Shown piece after piece: positions 1 through 4,300 of a stretch of DNA of 6,567 nucleotides. The position numbers and the translations under genes were made by a program. The notes under the pieces are model-generated. The model was not told the origin of the DNA and ran no database searches. It was given only the letters and a program-made list of their open reading frames with translations. Each line of letters starts with the position of its first letter. Within the stretch, counting starts at the first letter, position 1. Source of the stretch: Clostridia bacterium. GTDB taxonomy: Bacteria > Bacillota_A > Clostridia > Oscillospirales > CAG-272. The DNA lies in contig JAFTSR010000004.1 in the NCBI GenBank assembly GCA_017467225.1, positions 1 to 6,567 of the forward strand, read 5' to 3'.

Positions 1-702
1 AGTGCGGTCGATATCATGGTATATAACGTCCAAAGCTTCCCGGAATGGTTCAAAAAAGGACGTTTTGAGCCAATTCACAAGGATGCATACCCTGCTGCGA
101 AGGTCTATTACGCCAAATATCTGTACGCGCTCGGCTATGCGGTTGCGATGGGTCTTGTTAAGGTAGACGGAACGCAAGGTCTTTATATTATGTCGGTCAT
201 TTCCTTCTCTGTTGAGCCGCTGATCTCGTGGGCAAGAGCCAATAATACTATTATGGCAGAGATCTATCTGCGCCTTACCTGTGCCGCGATATACCACAAC
301 TGCGGCAAGGAGACGGACGCGATCTACCACATCGACAAAGCCATAGAGCTTGCACTCCCCGACAAGTTTTACGGAGTGCTTGCCGAATACTGCCGCGCTC
401 TCGATACCCTTATGGAGAAGCGTCTCTCGCTGATCGACGAGGATGCGTGGAAGGAGATCAAAAAGCTCTACAAAGTATATAACGAAGGCTGGTCGTCTCT
501 CTCGGGAACTGTTCGAGGTAAGAAGATATTGACCACGCTCACCGCGAAGGAGCGTGAGGTAGCAAAGCTTGCCGCGTTCAAGCTGAGTAACCAGGAGATC
601 GCAGACCATTTGGAAATGACGCTACCGATCGTCAAGCAGACGATACGAATTATCAGCGAGAAATCAGGACTTCCTCGTTCAAACTTCGCGGCGATCTTAT
701 GA
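1..702 (+). CDS. LuxR/MalT-type transcriptional regulator, C-terminal part (5' end outside window)
   Basis: The frame is open from base 1 to the TGA at 700-702. The first in-frame ATG (16) has no Shine-Dalgarno sequence in the 15 bases before it, and large LuxR regulators of the MalT/LAL type are several hundred residues longer, so I treat this as the 3' end of a longer gene. Counting from ATG 16, residues about 175-228 form a LuxR (GerE) helix-turn-helix: LTAKEREVAKLAA, then the recognition region SNQEIADHLEMTLPIVKQTI, ending close to the C-terminus as is usual. The family normally has TVKxH in the recognition helix; here it reads PIVKQT, so the helix is somewhat divergent. Residues about 80-133 are alpha-helical and TPR-like (AEIYLRLTCAAIYHNCG, then DAIYHIDKAIELA), which fits the MalT-like helical region before the HTH. 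It should act in the cytoplasm as a DNA-binding regulator. Its ligand and targets cannot be seen. It is followed by an AT-rich palindrome and a terminator. Confidence 0.82.
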   Translation, partial: SAVDIMVYNVQSFPEWFKKGRFEPIHKDAYPAAKVYYAKYLYALGYAVAMGLVKVDGTQGLYIMSVISFSVEPLISWARANNTIMAEIYLRLTCAAIYHNCGKETDAIYHIDKAIELALPDKFYGVLAEYCRALDTLMEKRLSLIDEDAWKEIKKLYKVYNEGWSSLSGTVRGKKILTTLTAKEREVAKLAAFKLSNQEIADHLEMTLPIVKQTIRIISEKSGLPRSNFAAIL

Positions 703-710
703 ATGAAAAA

Positions 711-742
711 TATATATCTTTTTCGGGCAAAAAAGATATATA
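711..742. repeat. Perfect 13-bp AT-rich inverted repeat just after the regulator stop
   Basis: TATATATCTTTTT (711-723) and AAAAAGATATATA (730-742) are exact reverse complements around a six-base spacer, CGGGCA. The repeat begins eight bases after the regulator stop codon. The stem has only one G-C pair per arm and no T-run follows it, so it is a poor intrinsic terminator. It could be an mRNA 3'-end hairpin or a dyad operator. Part of the right arm recurs directly as AAAAAGATGTAT at 750-761, exactly 20 bases (about two helical turns) downstream. Role unproven. Confidence 0.6.
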
Positions 743-798
743 AATTCTCAAAAAGATGTATCAAAAAAGTGCGTTTTAGGTAGTACCGCAAATAAAAG

Positions 799-846
799 AA
801 ATCTGCTATACTGTTATCACTGACAGCATGGCAGATTTTTATTTTG
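799..846 (+). terminator. Intrinsic (Rho-independent) terminator
   Basis: AAATCTGC (799-806) pairs with GCAGATTT (831-838). The stem continues inward with T807-G830 wobble, A808-T829 and T809-A828, one A810/C827 mismatch, then CTGTTA (811-816) with TGACAG (821-826, one G-T wobble), closing on the tetraloop TCAC (817-820). A T-rich tract, TTTTTATTTTG, runs through 836-846. Together this is a near-complete 18-position stem with a U-tract, a textbook terminator for transcripts from the regulator gene. An A-rich stretch at 791-801 becomes T-rich on the other strand, so it may also stop antisense transcription. It ends 16 bases before the next start codon, unusually close to the downstream gene. 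Confidence 0.82.
804..812 (+). promoter_or_regulatory. Candidate extended -10 promoter (TGCTATACT) for the 122-residue gene
   Basis: TGC followed directly by TATACT (807-812) matches an extended -10 element (TGn-TATAAT with one mismatch). No good -35 hexamer lies 16-18 bases upstream: the 17-base spacing gives TACCGC. Recognition would therefore depend on the extended motif. Initiation would be expected near 818-820, in the loop of the terminator hairpin, giving a leader of about 44 bases before the ATG at 863. Such a transcript would lack the left arm of the hairpin and so escape termination. Inferred from sequence only. Confidence 0.4.
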
Positions 847-850
847 CACA

Positions 851-858
851 AAAGGAGG
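851..858 (+). promoter_or_regulatory. Strong Shine-Dalgarno sequence for the 122-residue gene
   Basis: AAAGGAGG is followed by ATAT and then ATG at 863. It is a near-perfect anti-16S match with a short four-base spacing. It fixes the start at 863 and argues against the overlapping +1 frame that begins at 828, which has no such signal and starts inside the terminator stem. Confidence 0.85.
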
Positions 859-862
859 ATAT

Positions 863-1231
863 ATGTTTAAGACACTCTTGCAAAATGATATATCGACGAA
901 AGAGACGGAGCATAAGGAAGGCGAGCTTTACCGCACCGTCACGACATTTGGAAAGACCTTTGAGCTCAGATACGGATATTACGGAGAAAAGGACAGACAA
1001 AATTCCTTGTGTGAGCCCGTTCCGATCTATCCCGACTTCCTGCGCGAGCCTTTATATACTGACGGCGGCATGCCTTTTGTTACGATGATGCAGGACGCCT
1101 GCGACAAGTACAAGGGGGACGACAAACGCACGTCCGACACGACCTGCGCCGAGTGCAGATACTTTGAGCGCGGCGAGGAATGGTTTGGCGTTTGCAAATG
1201 CCCGCACAAACGAGAGCGCAAGAACGAGTAG
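863..1231 (+). CDS. Small hypothetical protein with C-terminal four-cysteine motif (122 aa)
   Basis: The gene has a strong ribosome binding site and ends in TAG at 1229-1231. The product is small, charged and soluble, with no signal peptide or membrane segment. The middle holds aromatic and proline-rich stretches (TFGKTFELRYGYYGEKDRQ, then CEPVPIYPDFLREPLYTDGG), followed by PFVTMMQDACDKYKG. The C-terminal 30 residues contain C95-x2-C98 and C111-x-C113 with twelve residues between the pairs (CAECRYF, GVCKCP), which could form a small zinc site; C50 and C80 are additional cysteines. The tail is basic (HKRERKNE). I do not recognise a named family. From memory only, the layout resembles small uncharacterised proteins on accessory regions of Clostridia genomes, and I cannot confirm that. 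It lies just after a terminator and 64 bases before the surface-protein gene, so it may start its own transcript and could be co-transcribed with that gene. Real coding is supported by the RBS and coherent composition. Confidence 0.75.
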   Translation: MFKTLLQNDISTKETEHKEGELYRTVTTFGKTFELRYGYYGEKDRQNSLCEPVPIYPDFLREPLYTDGGMPFVTMMQDACDKYKGDDKRTSDTTCAECRYFERGEEWFGVCKCPHKRERKNE

Positions 1232-1295
1232 TGAAGCGCATATATAAATAAGGGAAATAAAAATTACATCATAAATCGAATTTTTGTAGGAAATT
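1232..1295. other. Short AT-rich intergenic region before the surface-protein gene
   Basis: This 64-base gap has no GC-rich hairpin with a T-run, so the upstream gene shows no terminator here. TATATAAATA (1241-1250) resembles a -10 region but has no matching -35. AAAAATT (1259-1265) and AATTTTT (1279-1285) form a seven-base inverted repeat just before the weak Shine-Dalgarno AGGAA (1288-1292). A weak local promoter or read-through from the upstream gene are both possible. Confidence 0.4.
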
Positions 1296-1382
1296 ATGAA
1301 AAAGAAACTTTTAGTAATTATGCTTGCCATCGCGATGGTAATGACATTCATTCCCGTTCTTGCGATGACGTCAAGCGCGGCA
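1296..1382 (+). other. Signal peptide of the surface protein
   Basis: Residues 1-29 start MKKK, continue with a hydrophobic core (LLVIMLAIAMVMTFIPVLAM) and end TSSAA. Small residues S27 and A29 fit the -3/-1 rule, with cleavage before E30 (or after A28). This is a standard Sec signal and no lipobox cysteine is present, so the mature protein is exported and is not a lipoprotein. Confidence 0.88.
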
Positions 1383-4300
1383 GAGGTCGCAAGCGGCACC
1401 AGCGGTGATGTCAACTGGGCTCTGACCGACGACGGCACGCTGACGTTCAGCGGCGAAGGCGCGATGGCAGATCATAGCAACGGTTCTCAGCCTTGGTATG
1501 CTTACAAAGACAGCATCAAGACTGTTATCGTTACAAAAGGCGTTACATCTATTTCCACGAATGCTTTTCGTGAATTTTCTGAGTTGGCGACCGTCAAGAT
1601 CGCCGGCAGTGTAACAGCGATAGGGGATCACGCATTTTACAGCTACACAAAGCTCTCGACTGTTGAGTATTATGGCAGTTCAAATCCCACAGCTGGCAGC
1701 ACCGCCTTTTTTGGAATCTATGGCGTTGTGAAAGTTCCTTCTTCCTATAGTGAAGATGTATTTTGCGGAAAAACGGTCCAGGTTACCCTCGACGCGGCAA
1801 ACGAGCCGCTTCCACCCTGCGACCACGCGGGGCACACCCAGACCGGTTGTACCGCTTGTGGCGCGACCGACGAGAGCATTCATAGCTTTGTAAACGGCTT
1901 CTGCACCGAGTGCGATGCTTTTCAGCCCGCAGTATATAACGAGGAAAAGGGCTATTATGAGATTGACAACGCAGGCAAGCTCTTCTGGTTTGCAGCCGAG
2001 GTCAACGGCGGCAATACCGAAATCAACGGCAAGCTGATGACGGATATCGACCTTGAAAACAGACCTTGGACACCCATCGGCAACAGCAGTAACCGCTACA
2101 ACGGCATCTTCGACGGCAACGGCAAGACCATCAAGGGTCTGTACTTTTATGACGAAAATGCCGAGGGCGTCGGCTTGTTTGGCTATATTGGCACAAACGG
2201 TCAGGTAAAGGCTGTGACCCTAACAAATTCCTCCATCACGGGCCGTAATAGCTTTGGCGGCATCGCAGGCCATAACAGAGGTATTATCACAGGCTGCGTC
2301 AATAATGCAGTAGTAAGCGGTGATTATTCCAGCGTTGGCGGTATCGCAGGCATGAACTACGGCACTGTGGAGCTGTGTGGCAATACCGGTAAAATTACTA
2401 CCGCCACCAGTGAGGCGGGCGGCATTGTGGGCAGAAACAATGGCACCATTCGCAACTGCTACAATACCGGTGACGTCTATGCCGAAAGAATTGATGCCGG
2501 CGGTATCGTGGGCTTAAATAATGGTGGTACTGCGGAGTACTGCTGGAGCACAGGAAACGCAGCTGCCGGTTCTGACTACGAAGGTGGCATTGCAGGTAAA
2601 AACGATGGCGCGCTCCTGTACTGCTATTCCGCAGAGGAGCCCATCGGCAGTTATGGAAGCAACGGAACGTACAGTTACGTGGGCACCCGCACCGCCGAGC
2701 AGTTTCAGAGCGGCGAGGTTGCGTACCTCCTCGGCTCTGCTTGGGGACAGACCCTCGGCACCAATGCGACTCCCGTATTCGCAACCGATGCAAACAAGGT
2801 CTATCAGAGCTTTGCGTGTGACGGTACGACTCCCCTCTATACAAACGATGCTTCTCTTGAGGGCAAGGCTGCGCCCCACACCTTCGGGGCAAACTCCAAC
2901 GGCTTCTGCACCGAGTGCAACGTAGAAGGTGTATATCAGCCCGCAGTATATAACGAGGAAAGGGGCTATTACGAAATTTCCAACGCAGGCCAGCTGTTCT
3001 GGTTTGCAGGGCTTGTCAACGGCACTCTGACCGACGGCACGGCGCAGAACGCAAGCGCAAACGCTATTCTGACTGCGGATATCGACCTCAACCCCGATTA
3101 TACCTTCGAGGCCGACGGCACAGTCACCAAGGGCGGTATCATCGTGACAGAAGGCTGGCGCGATTGGACGCCCATCGGCAGCAGCACCACTCCCTACGCG
3201 GGAGCATTCCGTGGCGTCCAACATAGGATTTCTCACGTTTATATCAACAGCACCGACGACTATCAAGGCCTGTTCGGCTATGTGACCGGCACTGTGAACG
3301 GCTGTACGGTCAGAGATTCCTACGTGAAGGGTAAGGATTACGTCGGCGGCGTGATCGGATATCTCAAATCGACCGGCGAAATACTCTTTTGCGAGAACCT
3401 GAGCTCGGTGAACGGCGAGATGTACGTTGGCGGCGTGATCGGATATGCAGATTCTGCGAGCCTGATCAACGAGTGCGCAAATGAAGGCAAGGTTGTCGGC
3501 ACAGAGTACGTGGGCGGCGTGATCGGATATGCTTCCTACGGGGTAGAAACCATTGTGAATTGCGAAAACAGTGGGTTCATCAGCGGTGAAGATTACGTCG
3601 GCGGTTTGCTCGGCTGGGGTGGCGCAACCATCGAAAACTGCACAAACACCGGCGACATATCCGGCGCAAGATACGTCGGCGGCGTGGTCGGTAATAATTA
3701 CAACACCTCCAATATTCTGAATTGCGCGAACAGGGGCACAGTGGCCGGCACAAGCAGCGTTGGCGGCGTGGCCGGTAGCAGCGGCAATATAGAAAACTCT
3801 TACAACCTGGGTATCGTAAAAGGTGTTGCAAGCGCCGAGGCACAAGCGCAGGGCACCAACGACAGCGAGGACGTCGGCGGCATAGTTGGAGACGGTCGGA
3901 GAACCGTGAGCAAGTGCTATAATGACGGCCCCGTCGCCGGCTATAAGAACGTTGGCGGCATTGTCGGATACAACAGCGGCACCGTGAATCAGTGCCATAA
4001 TATCAAGACCGTTGAGGGTATGGATTCGGTTGGCGGTATCGTCGGATACAATGACGGCACCGTACAATATTGCTTCAATCAAGGCAACGTCCCGAGCGTT
4101 TACGTCAACCAAGAAGGCGTAGAAACGCGCATTCCTTTCTCCGGCGCTGTGGTCGGACAGAAGGATTGGTATGGCAGCACAGAGCTCAACTGCTATTATT
4201 TGATCAGCGATACGGTCAACGCAAGCGTTGGCGGTATCAACGGCAAAGATTCTGCAGGCAAGGCAGAGGCCAAGACGGCAGAGCAGTTTGCTTCGGGCGA

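Noticed and set aside
468..851. Minus-strand frame over the end of the regulator
   Set aside because: It runs antisense to the LuxR HTH and through the terminator, and its composition is not that of a real protein family.
828..1088. Overlapping + strand frame starting at 828
   Set aside because: It starts inside the terminator stem without a ribosome binding site and overlaps the well-supported gene at 863 in another frame. The product is Arg/Ser-rich without domain features.
1259..1285. Seven-base inverted repeat as a terminator or riboswitch
   Set aside because: The stem is all A-T with a 13-base loop, too weak for a terminator, and no conserved riboswitch elements are seen.
1052..1438. 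Minus-strand frame with hydrophobic stretches opposite the start of the surface protein
   Set aside because: The hydrophobic part is the complement of the signal-peptide region and AT-rich gap. It overlaps two well-supported + strand genes.
3342..4031. Possible CRISPR array because of regularly spaced repeats
   Set aside because: The repeats are in codon phase, degenerate, spaced 78-114 bases and encode GLUG motifs. There are no unique spacers and no cas genes.
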